Positions 18,373 through 26,324 of a DNA stretch of 64,000 nt are shown in pieces (the first letter of the stretch is position 1; every line of letters begins with the position of its first letter). Origin of the DNA: G963663525 sp963663525 (lineage in GTDB: Bacteria; Myxococcota_A; SURF-8; G963663525); assembly GCA_963663525.2 (NCBI GenBank), contig CAXXHC010000002.1:310001-374000 (forward strand), given 5' to 3'. A program made the translations under genes and the position numbers. The notes under the pieces were generated by a model. That model worked only from the letters and a program-made list of their open reading frames with translations. It searched no databases and was not told the DNA's origin.

Positions 18373-19524
18373 ATGCAAGTTACGACACGTGCGAGCTTTC
18401 GGGCTCTGGTCGGTCTGGGGTTGTGCCTGCTTCTTCTGGCGGCGTGCTCGGACAACTCCGTAGGCATCTGGCCGCCTCCGGGCAGCGGAGACACCGAAAG
18501 CAGCCAGGAAAGCGACGCCGCAAACGATGGCGACGAGGACGCCGCTCCCGCCGCCGATGAAGACGACGCCTCGGAAAATCCCCAAGCCGACGAAGATCTA
18601 GACGACCCCGCTGAAGAAGACCCGCCCGCCGAGGAGGAAGTCGCTCCCGAAATCGAGGAAGAGCTGGAACCCGAACCGGAGGAAGAAGCCGAACTAGACC
18701 CGGAGCCGGAAGAGGAGATCGAGCAGGATTCCTTCGTGGAAACCATCACGGTCATGACCTTGAATTTACAGAACATTTCCGCTTCACCCCTGAATGTCGA
18801 TCAGCGCACCCAGACTGTGATCGACTTCATCAACGCGAGAACACCGGACATCGTACTGCTGCAGGAAGTCAGCGAGGCTCCCCTCGTCGACAATCGCGGG
18901 ACGGTCATCAAAGAAGGCACCGGGTACAATTGTTTGCAGTGGCGGAAAACCCACGGAGCTCTCGGCACCAATGAAGGCATCGCCGTGCTGTCGCGGGCAA
19001 CGATCTTGAATGAAACCGTCGAGTCTGCGGACCTGCCCCATCCCGAATTGTTCGATTCCGTGACCCGGGCCGTGCTCGGTATGCACGTTTCCACCATGTA
19101 CGGAACGTTCCAGGTATACGTCACGCACCTGATGACCGGAGATAACGAAACCGAGCGCGCCGACCAGGCCGCGAAAATTCTCGAAGTCGCCGCCAACCGA
19201 TATCGCGGCCTGACCGGTTTCTTCGGGGGCGATCTCAATACCACGCCGGACGCCTTGGCCAACCAGGTCTTTCGTGGGGAAGCCGAACACGGCGGCCAAA
19301 CGGGGAATTTCATCGATGTCTGGGCTGCGACAAGAGGAAACGACTCCGGGTATACTTATCCATCTTCAAATCCTACAAGACGGATCGATTATATCTACAT
19401 GATACCCGGCGACGGTCCGACGTTGACCCCGATCGATTGCGAAAGAGTGTTGACGCTACCCAGTGGAAATGCTTATGCCTCGGATCACGTCGGCGTGCTG
19501 TGCCGTTTTGCGGTTGCGAATTGA
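18373..19524 (+). CDS. Lipoprotein with acidic linker and endonuclease/exonuclease/phosphatase domain
   Basis: A 383-residue surface lipoprotein. The leader ends in lipobox LLAAC. Residues about 40-120 are nearly all Asp, Glu, Pro and Ala, a flexible acidic spacer. From about residue 125 the sequence is a metal-dependent EEP phosphodiesterase: TVMTLNLQN, IVLLQEVSEA, GIAVLSRATI, VYVTHLMTGDNETERADQA, FGGDLNTTPDAL, RRIDYIYM and the final ASDHVGVLCRF, carrying the expected Asn, Glu, His/Asp, Asp/Asn and Asp/His residues. Related enzymes cleave DNA, RNA, phosphoinositides or sphingomyelin; the substrate is not fixed by sequence. The linker would hold the enzyme away from the membrane. Confidence 0.85.
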   Translation: MQVTTRASFRALVGLGLCLLLLAACSDNSVGIWPPPGSGDTESSQESDAANDGDEDAAPAADEDDASENPQADEDLDDPAEEDPPAEEEVAPEIEEELEPEPEEEAELDPEPEEEIEQDSFVETITVMTLNLQNISASPLNVDQRTQTVIDFINARTPDIVLLQEVSEAPLVDNRGTVIKEGTGYNCLQWRKTHGALGTNEGIAVLSRATILNETVESADLPHPELFDSVTRAVLGMHVSTMYGTFQVYVTHLMTGDNETERADQAAKILEVAANRYRGLTGFFGGDLNTTPDALANQVFRGEAEHGGQTGNFIDVWAATRGNDSGYTYPSSNPTRRIDYIYMIPGDGPTLTPIDCERVLTLPSGNAYASDHVGVLCRFAVAN

Positions 19525-19708
19525 TCGATCTATTCTTATATCGTGCAATAATATTCAATATCGAAAAAAGCGACTCAACTTTCCGTCAACTCAACCGATC
19601 ATTCAGTTATATACCACCGGTCCATCCTGGTGGATCGGTCATTTTTCCTTTCAATTGCGGACGATTTCAAGGCCGCGATTGGAAACACAGGAGAAGTTGA
19701 TTCGTTCG

Positions 19709-20617
19709 ATGATTGCCCTCGAACATCAAAAAAGCGACAGTCATCCGAGCTACCAAAATGCCCTCGAAGACCTTGGGGAGAAACTGAACCGTAAGATCCG
19801 TTCCAACCGGTTGGAAGTGCCTCCCCTGCCCCATGTCGCCAGTGAAATCATGGTCTTGGCCGTGAACGACCGCACGACGTTCGCCAAGCTCGAAGACATC
19901 GTTCGCCTCGACCAGTATCTGGCCGGAAAAATCGTCGGTGTCGCCAACAGCGCCATGTATTCTCGTGGAGGCATCAAAATCACCGTATTGCGCAGTGCCA
20001 TTTCCCGGATAGGGCTTCGGGGAGTAAGGGATCTTGCCATCGCCTACGCGCTTGCCAACAAGCTTTTCCATTCCCAGTCCAATACCGAGTTCCTGCGCGA
20101 CATCTGGACCCGCTCGCTTGCTGCTGCGATTCTTTCCGAACAGATCGCCCGAAAAATCGGCAAAGGCACCGATTACGCCTTCCTGGGAGGATTCCTGCAC
20201 GACATCGGCATTCCCATCATCGTCATGGCCTTCGAGGACATCTTCCGCAGCGCGGAAAAGTGGAAAACCTACGAACGCCCTGTCCGGGAATTGCTCGAAC
20301 GGGAACATCCGAAGATCGGTTACTATATCTCGAAACGCTGGAACCTCCCAGAACCACTGGGAGAAATCATTCTTCACCACCAAAGCGAAGAACTTCCCGA
20401 GCACGTACCGGCCTACCCTATCCGGCTCGTTCAGAGCGCCTTGAGCCTCGCACCGGCGCTTGGGAAAATTCGTGAAGATGCCGACGACGGTTTCGCCGAA
20501 AAGGCGTTTTCCAGGCTCGAAAACCTCATTCCGGATCATCGGATACGGCTGTTGATCGAAGAATGGCCGAAAATGAAGGATACAGCCGAGCAATCCTTCG
20601 TGTCCTCCGTCTGGTGA
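19709..20617 (+). CDS. HDOD domain protein
   Basis: A 302-residue cytoplasmic protein of the HDOD family (related to HD phosphohydrolases but without the metal-binding HD pair), which typically acts in signalling downstream of receivers or cyclic di-GMP. Diagnostic stretches are PPLPHVASEIMVLAVNDRTT, IVRLDQYLAGKIVGVANSA, GGIKITVLRSAISRIGLRGV, FLGGFLHDIGIPIIV, LEREHPKIGYYISKRWNLP and EIILHHQ. In this protein HD- and H-containing motifs (LHDIG, LHHQ) are retained, so weak hydrolase activity cannot be excluded. The ATG at 19709 is 15 bases from AGGAG; a TTG at 19697, spaced 3 bases, is an alternative. No response regulator is adjacent; the nearest two-component genes are 25 kb away. Confidence 0.85.
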   Translation: MIALEHQKSDSHPSYQNALEDLGEKLNRKIRSNRLEVPPLPHVASEIMVLAVNDRTTFAKLEDIVRLDQYLAGKIVGVANSAMYSRGGIKITVLRSAISRIGLRGVRDLAIAYALANKLFHSQSNTEFLRDIWTRSLAAAILSEQIARKIGKGTDYAFLGGFLHDIGIPIIVMAFEDIFRSAEKWKTYERPVRELLEREHPKIGYYISKRWNLPEPLGEIILHHQSEELPEHVPAYPIRLVQSALSLAPALGKIREDADDGFAEKAFSRLENLIPDHRIRLLIEEWPKMKDTAEQSFVSSVW

Positions 20618-20777
20618 CACATTCACGGCACGGAATTTTTCCTCTCCTGCTTTTCGATGATATTCCTTTCTGAGACGGAGTTCTTACCCCGACCTTGCAC
20701 GGATCACTACGGCGTGGTACAAAGGCATTGAGACTGTTTCAAACTTCCTCAAAGACCGAGCAACAAAGGGAACCTTG

Positions 20778-21263
20778 ATGGACGCTTTTCTGCACTCGTT
20801 GAGTTGGGTTCATTTCTGGGTCGTTTTCGGCGTAGCGATGCTGATCGTCGAAGTATTCACCGTTGGATTCTGGGCCTTGCCATTCAGCATCTCATCGTTT
20901 CTCACGGCTCTGTTCGCAGCACTCGGAGCGCCGTTTTACGTGCAACTCGGCGTGTTCGTGTTCGGCAGCGCCGTCAGCGTGTTTTCGATGCAGTGGGTCT
21001 ATCGGAAGTATTTGAAGAAATCCAAAGACCAAGAGTTGAAAACCGGCGTGGATCGCCTGATCGGCCAGGCCGCCTGGGTCGTCAGTCCCATCCGGGGGGA
21101 TTTTCAGCGGGGCGAGGTCAAGGTGGGCGGCGAAACCTGGACCGCCGTGAGCGAAAGCGAAGAAGAGTTGGCCGAGGGCTGCAAAGTGATCGTTCGCAAG
21201 GTGGACGGCGCCAAGCTGGTGGTCGCCGCCCCGGAAGAAAAAACGGAAAATTCACAAGCATAA
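20778..21263 (+). CDS. NfeD-like membrane protein
   Basis: A 161-residue protein with two or three N-terminal membrane helices (FWVVFGVAMLIVEVFTVGFW, then LTALFAALG...VQLGVFVFG) followed by a soluble C-terminal OB-fold (TGVDRLIGQAAWVVSPIRGDFQRGEVKVGGETW), the architecture of the NfeD family. NfeD proteins accompany SPFH proteins in membrane microdomains; the SPFH partner is the next gene, 76 bases downstream. The ATG at 20778 follows AAAGGG; a TTG directly before it is less likely. This short form lacks the protease domain of long NfeD proteins. Confidence 0.88.
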   Translation: MDAFLHSLSWVHFWVVFGVAMLIVEVFTVGFWALPFSISSFLTALFAALGAPFYVQLGVFVFGSAVSVFSMQWVYRKYLKKSKDQELKTGVDRLIGQAAWVVSPIRGDFQRGEVKVGGETWTAVSESEEELAEGCKVIVRKVDGAKLVVAAPEEKTENSQA

Positions 21264-21339
21264 TCTCCGGTTGGAGCCCAAATGGCTCGATCGACGGAAC
21301 AATCACCGAACGTAGACAAATTTTTTATTGGAGGAAACC

Positions 21340-22311
21340 ATGGGTGCTTTGGGAGGCTTTATCGTCGTTTTGCTCGTCATTTTGGGACTTGTTATCATTC
21401 TGGCCATTTCCGGCCTGACCGTGGTGCAACAGGCACAGGCCATCGTCGTGGAACGACTCGGCAAATACGATCGGATACTGGATTCCGGGTTACACTACAT
21501 CTGGCCGTTCATCGAAAAGTCTAGGCAGTTTCGCCTGGAAGGCCGCTACATGAGCCGCATCGACCTGCGCGAACAGGTTATGGACTTTCCGCCCCAGCCG
21601 GTCATCACCCAGGACAACGTGACCATGCAAGTGGATTCCGTGATCTACTATCAGGTCGCCGACCCGATCCGTGCCAGCTATGAAATCGAGGACGTCAGCC
21701 TCGCCATCCGCCAACTTGCCATCACCAGTATGCGTAACGTCATGGGCGAGTTGGAACTCGATCAGGCGTTGACAAGCCGGGAGACGGTCAACAGCAAGCT
21801 GCGCGCCACCCTCGACGAAGCCACCGACAAATGGGGCATCAAGGTCAATCGCGTGGAGTTGAAAAACATACATCCACCGACGGAAATCGAAGAGGCGATG
21901 AGTCGCCAGATGAAGGCCGAGCGCCTGCGCCGGGCGACAGTCACCGAAGCGGAAGGTAAACGTACAGCCCAAATTCTGATGGCCGAGGGCGAACGCGACG
22001 CCGCCATCGCCGCTGCGGAAGGCAGACGCAGAGCGCAGATTCTCGATGCCGAGGGCGAGGCCCAGGCGATGCGCGAAGTAGCCACCGCAAAGGCCGATGC
22101 CATCCGTGCCACCTTCACCGGCATTCACGACGGCAAACCGGACAAGGGCGTCATCGCTATCAAATACCTGGAAACACTAGAGAAAATCGCGAATACGCCA
22201 AGCGCCAAGCTGTTCATCCCTTACGAAGCTACCGGGGTGTTAGGGGCACTGACGGCCATGACGGAAATTACCAAAGAAAAAACGGACGAGGCGAAGAAAA
22301 TCGAGGGATAG
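21340..22311 (+). CDS. SPFH/Band 7 (QmcA-like) membrane protein
   Basis: A 323-residue protein with one N-terminal membrane helix (IVVLLVILGLVIILAISGLTV), then the Band 7 domain (AQAIVVERLGKYDRILDSGL, MDFPPQPVITQDNVTMQVDS, ITSMRNVMGELELDQALTSR) and a long alanine/glutamate-rich coiled coil with repeated AEG motifs (TEAEGKRTAQILMAEGERDA). These proteins oligomerise in the membrane and help organise proteases and lipid domains. GGAGGAAACC directly before the ATG at 21340 fixes the start. It forms an operon with the upstream NfeD gene, the usual pairing, and a strong terminator ends the transcript. Confidence 0.92.
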   Translation: MGALGGFIVVLLVILGLVIILAISGLTVVQQAQAIVVERLGKYDRILDSGLHYIWPFIEKSRQFRLEGRYMSRIDLREQVMDFPPQPVITQDNVTMQVDSVIYYQVADPIRASYEIEDVSLAIRQLAITSMRNVMGELELDQALTSRETVNSKLRATLDEATDKWGIKVNRVELKNIHPPTEIEEAMSRQMKAERLRRATVTEAEGKRTAQILMAEGERDAAIAAAEGRRRAQILDAEGEAQAMREVATAKADAIRATFTGIHDGKPDKGVIAIKYLETLEKIANTPSAKLFIPYEATGVLGALTAMTEITKEKTDEAKKIEG

Positions 22312-22348
22312 GCATCTGACACGAAAATCAACCTTATTACCGGATTAC

Positions 22349-22381
22349 CGGCTTCCCCGCACAAGGGGAGCCGTTTTTTTT
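22349..22381 (+). terminator. Rho-independent terminator
   Basis: CGGCTTCCCC/GGGGAGCCG hairpin followed by a run of T, after the SPFH gene. Confidence 0.85.
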
Positions 22382-22472
22382 GCGTTTTTCACGGTATCGA
22401 ACCTTTGTCGCACCGGACTTATAAAACCGTGACAGTTTATGTCGGTTTTTGACAAACAATCTACAAATCGTC

Positions 22473-22500
22473 TTGACATACTTCGACGAAAAGTTAAAAT
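22473..22500 (+). promoter_or_regulatory. Promoter of the four-lipoprotein operon
   Basis: TTGACA (22473-22478), a 16-base spacer, TAAAAT (22495-22500). A near-consensus sigma-70 site; the transcript would have a leader of about 155 bases. The AbiEi-like gene has a site with identical boxes and spacing. Confidence 0.6.
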
Positions 22501-22663
22501 TTACACGAATCAAACGATCACGCAGTCAGTTTTATAGTAAGTATGATGGGGTTTGATCCCGTATCCAGGATATGAAGATCGAGGTGAGGTTTCGCCTTGT
22601 TTTCATTGTGTTTATTGTTTGACCATCGGGTCATCGGCAAGGTCACGCTTACAGGAGGAAAGC

Positions 22664-22894
22664 ATGGAAAAACTGAAAAGGGGCCTGGTGCTGATCCTTT
22701 GCGTAATCGGTATGTTGGTGGTTTTCGCCGGTTGTAGCCAACCGAAAATCATCACCGCCATCGATTCCAAGGACGACACCATGAAGTTGATCTACTCGGA
22801 CGGCGACACCGACGTGGGGCTGTTTGTGTGCAACATCGGGGAAGACGGTTCGTTGACGAACTGCAAAGACAAACCGTTGGAATTCAAGGATTAG
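22664..22894 (+). CDS. Small lipoprotein 1 of tandem set
   Basis: A 76-residue lipoprotein (leader MEKLKRGLVLILCVIGMLVV, lipobox FAGC) with a strong AGGAGG site. The mature part is only about 50 residues: SQPKIITAIDSKDDTMKLIY, then DVGLFVCNIGEDGSLTNC and a charged end. It shares with the next three genes a leader plus a single beta-rich unit ending in a C-x(7-10)-C pair (here VCNIGEDGSLTNC). The pattern suggests one disulfide-stapled fold duplicated several times. No known family was recognised. First gene of an operon of four, under the promoter at 22473. Confidence 0.75.
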   Translation: MEKLKRGLVLILCVIGMLVVFAGCSQPKIITAIDSKDDTMKLIYSDGDTDVGLFVCNIGEDGSLTNCKDKPLEFKD

Positions 22895-22903
22895 GAGGCT
22901 GAA

Positions 22904-23173
22904 ATGCGGAAAAAACTCATTGTATTCGCCGTGTTGGCGCTTTTCATCTCCACCTTGTTGACCGGCTGCCTCACCAGCCGCATACCGGTGGAACTCCAGG
23001 CTCATCCGAGTAAGGATGCCATCACCATCCGGACCGTGGACAAGTACAATCAACTCTTGATGATGAAGACCACGCACCAGTTCTGGACCTGCGTCGAGTC
23101 CGACTCCAAGGTCGTCTGCGAAATGACCTGCGACGGTGATTCCGACCTCGAATGCATCAGCTACAGCTATTGA
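22904..23173 (+). CDS. Small lipoprotein 2 of tandem set
   Basis: An 89-residue lipoprotein (lipobox LLTGC) starting 9 bases after the previous stop, with AGGAGG ahead of the ATG. The mature part reads LTSRIPVELQAHPSKDAITI, then QFWTCVESDSKVVCEMTCDGDSDLEC, containing four cysteines instead of two, so it is the most diverged member. Function unknown. The close spacing and shared architecture mark it as part of the same operon. Confidence 0.75.
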   Translation: MRKKLIVFAVLALFISTLLTGCLTSRIPVELQAHPSKDAITIRTVDKYNQLLMMKTTHQFWTCVESDSKVVCEMTCDGDSDLECISYSY

Positions 23174-23187
23174 CAAGGAGAAAACAG

Positions 23188-23478
23188 ATGATGAAACGAA
23201 TGAAAAAAATCGCGATCGTCGTATTCGCCTTGTCGGCCATGATGCTGCTTGCGTCGTGCACGCCGCCCAAGCTGTTGATTGCCCAGCACTTCGAAGGCGA
23301 AAAAGCCGTACTGTACATCCTCGAAAAAACAGGTGAAACCGTGGGTGAGGGCGAAGAAAGCCAAGAGCTGTATCACTATCTCGTGCGCGTCTGCGATTAC
23401 GGCGCCGATGGCAAACCCACCAATTGCCAGACGACGAAAGTGCTCGAACACGTCTATCCCCACAACACGGCCAATTAA
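23188..23478 (+). CDS. Small lipoprotein 3 of tandem set
   Basis: A 96-residue lipoprotein (leader MMKRMKKIAIVVFALSAMML, lipobox LASC). The start at 23188 follows AAGGAG. The mature part, TPPKLLIAQHFEGEKAVLYI, has the same start as member 1 (xPKIITAI) and ends with LVRVCDYGADGKPTNCQTTK, clearly parallel to LFVCNIGEDGSLTNCKDKP of member 1. It contains an extra acidic loop (ETVGEGEESQE). Unknown function; third gene in the operon, 14 bases after member 2. Confidence 0.75.
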   Translation: MMKRMKKIAIVVFALSAMMLLASCTPPKLLIAQHFEGEKAVLYILEKTGETVGEGEESQELYHYLVRVCDYGADGKPTNCQTTKVLEHVYPHNTAN

Positions 23479-23493
23479 CAGGAGGAAAGCAAC

Positions 23494-23730
23494 ATGAAAA
23501 CTCTGGCCTTTTGCTTGATCGGATTGCTGACTTCTGCCATGGTGCTTGGCTGTGGACCGACCAACCGCTTCGTCACCACCAAACACTGGACCAAAGACGG
23601 CAAGCATTTCTACCTTGCGTACTACGAAAGCACGAAGGAAATGAAAGTCAAAGCCTGCCAGTTGCTCGACAACAACACGCTGACCTGCGTGGAGCAGCCG
23701 GAAATCACCAAGCTTAGCAACAAGAAATAA
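23494..23730 (+). CDS. Small lipoprotein 4 of tandem set
   Basis: A 78-residue lipoprotein (leader MKTLAFCLIGLLTSAMVL, lipobox VLGC) with AGGAGG ahead of its ATG, 15 bases after member 3. The mature part is GPTNRFVTTKHWTKDGKHFY, then MKVKACQLLDNNTLTCVEQP, again a cysteine pair around a turn followed by a charged tail. Last gene of the operon; a bidirectional terminator follows. Confidence 0.75.
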   Translation: MKTLAFCLIGLLTSAMVLGCGPTNRFVTTKHWTKDGKHFYLAYYESTKEMKVKACQLLDNNTLTCVEQPEITKLSNKK

Positions 23731-23750
23731 ACCCTTCGCGTTCACAAACC

Positions 23751-23779
23751 AAAAAGGCGGGAATTTTCCCGCCTTTTTT
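23751..23779. terminator. Bidirectional terminator
   Basis: AAGGCGGGAA/TTCCCGCCTT hairpin with A-run on the left and T-run on the right, between convergent genes ending at 23730 (+) and 23812 (-). Confidence 0.88.
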
Positions 23780-23811
23780 CATGCCACAATGGAAACACTC
23801 GAAAAGCGCCG

Positions 23812-25461
23812 CTACCCATGCGCTTTGAACCTGTTGATTTCGTTGAAGAATCGCGAAAGGATCTCGTCGGCCAGTTCCGGAGACAACACGTTGAGCACCT
23901 CGTTGATTTCGGCCATGCGCTCGGGCATGTCGTAGCTGTGAATTCCCGCCATTTTCAGCATCTTCCAGAAAATCTCCTCGGTCATCTCTTCCGGCTTCAG
24001 ATCACCGAATTCCGCCGCGACTTTTTCGCCCAGAGCCGAGCTTGGCAATTGCCTCGCCGCCTCGGTAGCTGCGGCGAGATCTTTAAGCAAGGCATCGATA
24101 TGCTTGACGTTTCCGGCCTGCACGCTGAAATGGAAGTTTTCCCGGTAGTGACGCAATCCCAGTTGAGGCTGAATGTACCAGCCCCGTGCTTTCATTTCGT
24201 CGGCGATGTGGAAGACATTCACCGTATCGCTGGTCACGGCGATAAGGTTCATGTGTGGGCGACCCATCACATAGAGATCCGGAATGCGCTCGATCCCGGC
24301 GATGAGCTTGCGCGTTCCATCCAGCATGGTTTTCGCCAGTTTCAGGTAACCGTCCTGGCCGAGGAAGTTCATCACGGCCCAGGCTGCCGCCACCGGTCCT
24401 CCGGTGCGGGAGGAAGGCAGCGTCGAATTAATGATGGTGTACCCCGTCCAGCCGGAATAGGAAAAGATCTGGTAGCGGCGCAACTCTTTGTTTTTATAGA
24501 GAATAATGGAAGCAGGCTTGTGCGTGAAACCGTATTTGTGAAGGTCCAAAGACAGCGAAGTAACCCCCGGAACGGAGAAATCGTAATCGGGGACATCCAC
24601 GCCAAGTGTACGGAAATTGTGCAGCAGGTAGCCACCGACGCAGGCATCGACGTGCAGCATCAGATCGTGTTTGAGCGCCAACTGCCCGATTTCACGAATC
24701 GGATCGATCACCCCGTGGGCATACGACGGCGCGGAACCGACGAGCAGAATCGTGTTCTCGTTGATTGCGTCCTCGATGGCCTTCAGATCGGCACGATAGG
24801 TCGTGGGGTCCACTTCCACGCGCACGGGTTTGACATTCAGGTATTCGGCGGCCTTTTGAAACGCCGCATGGGCCGTCACTGGCAGGATCATTTCCGGCTC
24901 TTTAATGTGGGGTTTGTGCTCCCGCGCCCAGTTCCGGGCCGTTTTCACTGCCAGGATGATGCTTTCGGTCCCGCCGGTCGTGAAATTCCCCACCACGTCG
25001 GGTCCGGCGTTGACGTGGGCCTTGCTCATCTCGACCAACTCGTTTTCCAAGGCCATGATGCTCGGGCAGACGGTGGGGTCGAGGGCGTTGGTTTTAAGAT
25101 ATTTCATATACATTTCCCGGGAAAGCGACTCGGCTTCCGGTCCGGGATCGTAGAAATAGGCGAACACTTTTCCGGTATCGGAGGCCATATCGAAGGAACT
25201 GTAGAATTCCAGCATTCCTCGAATGGTTTCCGCCGACAGTCCTTTTTCGGGAACCGTCACCGTGGAGCCTTTCCGGTATCGCGCCAGGACCATCAACGGC
25301 CCCAAAAGACGCGGCGCGAAAGGCATTTTCGAGACGGCACGCATGAGCCACGGCGCGTCGGTCTGAATCGCGTCCACCCATTCGCCGGCTTTCTCCGGGA
25401 TTCCGCTTTCTTCCAATACCGCTTTGATCTTTTCCACCGCTTTTTCCGTCGCTTGCTTCAT
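23812..25461 (-). CDS. PLP-dependent decarboxylase/sphingosine-1-phosphate lyase-like enzyme
   Basis: A 549-residue PLP enzyme of the group II decarboxylase fold. The PLP lysine is K309 in SLDLHKYG, a motif shared by sphingosine-1-phosphate lyases; other matching stretches are GNFTTGGTESIILAVKTARN, HAAFQKAAEYLNVKPVRV, VGSAPSYAHGVIDPI, LHVDACVGGYLL and GWTGYTIINSTLPSSRTGG. The family cleaves phosphorylated long-chain bases into an aldehyde and phosphoethanolamine. Length is close to that of eukaryotic enzymes, but no N-terminal membrane helix is evident. It overlaps the upstream TetR gene by 4 bases, so the regulator and enzyme are co-expressed. A bacterial sphingolipid or another amino compound could be the substrate. 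Confidence 0.85.
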   Translation of the reverse strand: MKQATEKAVEKIKAVLEESGIPEKAGEWVDAIQTDAPWLMRAVSKMPFAPRLLGPLMVLARYRKGSTVTVPEKGLSAETIRGMLEFYSSFDMASDTGKVFAYFYDPGPEAESLSREMYMKYLKTNALDPTVCPSIMALENELVEMSKAHVNAGPDVVGNFTTGGTESIILAVKTARNWAREHKPHIKEPEMILPVTAHAAFQKAAEYLNVKPVRVEVDPTTYRADLKAIEDAINENTILLVGSAPSYAHGVIDPIREIGQLALKHDLMLHVDACVGGYLLHNFRTLGVDVPDYDFSVPGVTSLSLDLHKYGFTHKPASIILYKNKELRRYQIFSYSGWTGYTIINSTLPSSRTGGPVAAAWAVMNFLGQDGYLKLAKTMLDGTRKLIAGIERIPDLYVMGRPHMNLIAVTSDTVNVFHIADEMKARGWYIQPQLGLRHYRENFHFSVQAGNVKHIDALLKDLAAATEAARQLPSSALGEKVAAEFGDLKPEEMTEEIFWKMLKMAGIHSYDMPERMAEINEVLNVLSPELADEILSRFFNEINRFKAHG

Positions 25462-26096
25462 CGTCTTCGTTCCTTGCCGTTTTCAGACTGTTTTCGATCG
25501 AACTCCCCACCGCCGAATCCATGAACCAGAATATTCAAAGCCTCGTTTCCCATGTGCACGAGATCCCCTCGACAACCGCCGTCGAACCATTCTCTCAACA
25601 CGGCCTCGATCATCCCGAAGATCGCCCCGGCAACCCATCGGGCACGAGATTCGTTTTCCGCATCCTGTGCTGCCGAGGCAAGCAGACGTTCGGCGATCAC
25701 GTCTTCCCAATCCCGATCGATTTCGAGCTGTTTCGATTGCAGCACCAGCGACGTCTGAACGATCCGCCTCTGAGCCGTCAACTCCTCGCGACGCTCCATG
25801 AAATGGGCACCCATATCCAGCAAGCCAAGACATACCGCTTCGAAAGGGGTATGCGCTTCCTCGTGACTGAGAATCCGTTCCCGCAGCAATTCCATCCGCT
25901 CCTGTTGACCGGGAAACACGACGGCTTCTTTCGTTTTAAAGTAGCGGAAAAACGTGCTTCTCGACAATTCCGCATTCTCGGCGATTTCGTCCGCTGTGGT
26001 GTTTTCGAATCCTTTTTCCAAAAACAGTTCGTGGGCGGATTTCGCCAATGCGATGCGGCTTTTAATCTTTTTTCTCTCACGCAAGGACATTGCCAT
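25458..26096 (-). CDS. TetR-family repressor of the lyase operon
   Basis: A 212-residue regulator. The N-terminal DNA-binding domain is typical (KSRIALAKSAHELFLEKGFE, NTTADEIAENAELSRSTFFR YFKTKEAVV), followed by a helical ligand-binding domain rich in charged residues. Its stop overlaps the start of the sphingosine-1-phosphate-lyase-like gene (ATGA), so both are translated from one message and the protein probably senses the substrate or product of that enzyme. The ATG at 26096 is used; a second one two codons later is possible. The operator was not identified in the 150 bases upstream. Confidence 0.9.
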   Translation of the reverse strand: MAMSLRERKKIKSRIALAKSAHELFLEKGFENTTADEIAENAELSRSTFFRYFKTKEAVVFPGQQERMELLRERILSHEEAHTPFEAVCLGLLDMGAHFMERREELTAQRRIVQTSLVLQSKQLEIDRDWEDVIAERLLASAAQDAENESRARWVAGAIFGMIEAVLREWFDGGCRGDLVHMGNEALNILVHGFGGGEFDRKQSENGKERRR

Positions 26097-26254
26097 GTCG
26101 CTCTCAAGCCTTTCTCGGGAATGGAAAAATTCAAACGCATTTACATGATCGAAACTCTAAGCCTAAAGATTCTTAATGTCAATAGATTCTGGATTTTTTT
26201 AGACACTCAGTATTATTTTACAAGTCACACCCTCAGAACTTCCAATGAACCCGG

Positions 26255-26304
26255 CAAAAAAAAGGCGGCGTTCCGGTCTATTGGAAAACCGGGAACATCG
26301 CCTT
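26255..26304 (-). terminator. Rho-independent terminator of the minus-strand cysteine-rich gene
   Basis: Long imperfect stem (AAGGCG...CGCCTT with inner GTTCCGGT/ACCGGGAAC) followed, on the minus strand, by a run of eight T (A on the plus strand, 26256-26263). Confidence 0.8.
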
Positions 26305-26324
26305 ATTCTGGGCAATTATTCAGG

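Noticed and set aside
23818..25524. 568-codon plus-strand frame antisense to the sphingosine-1-phosphate-lyase-like gene
   Set aside because: The minus strand has the recognised PLP enzyme motifs; the plus frame has none.
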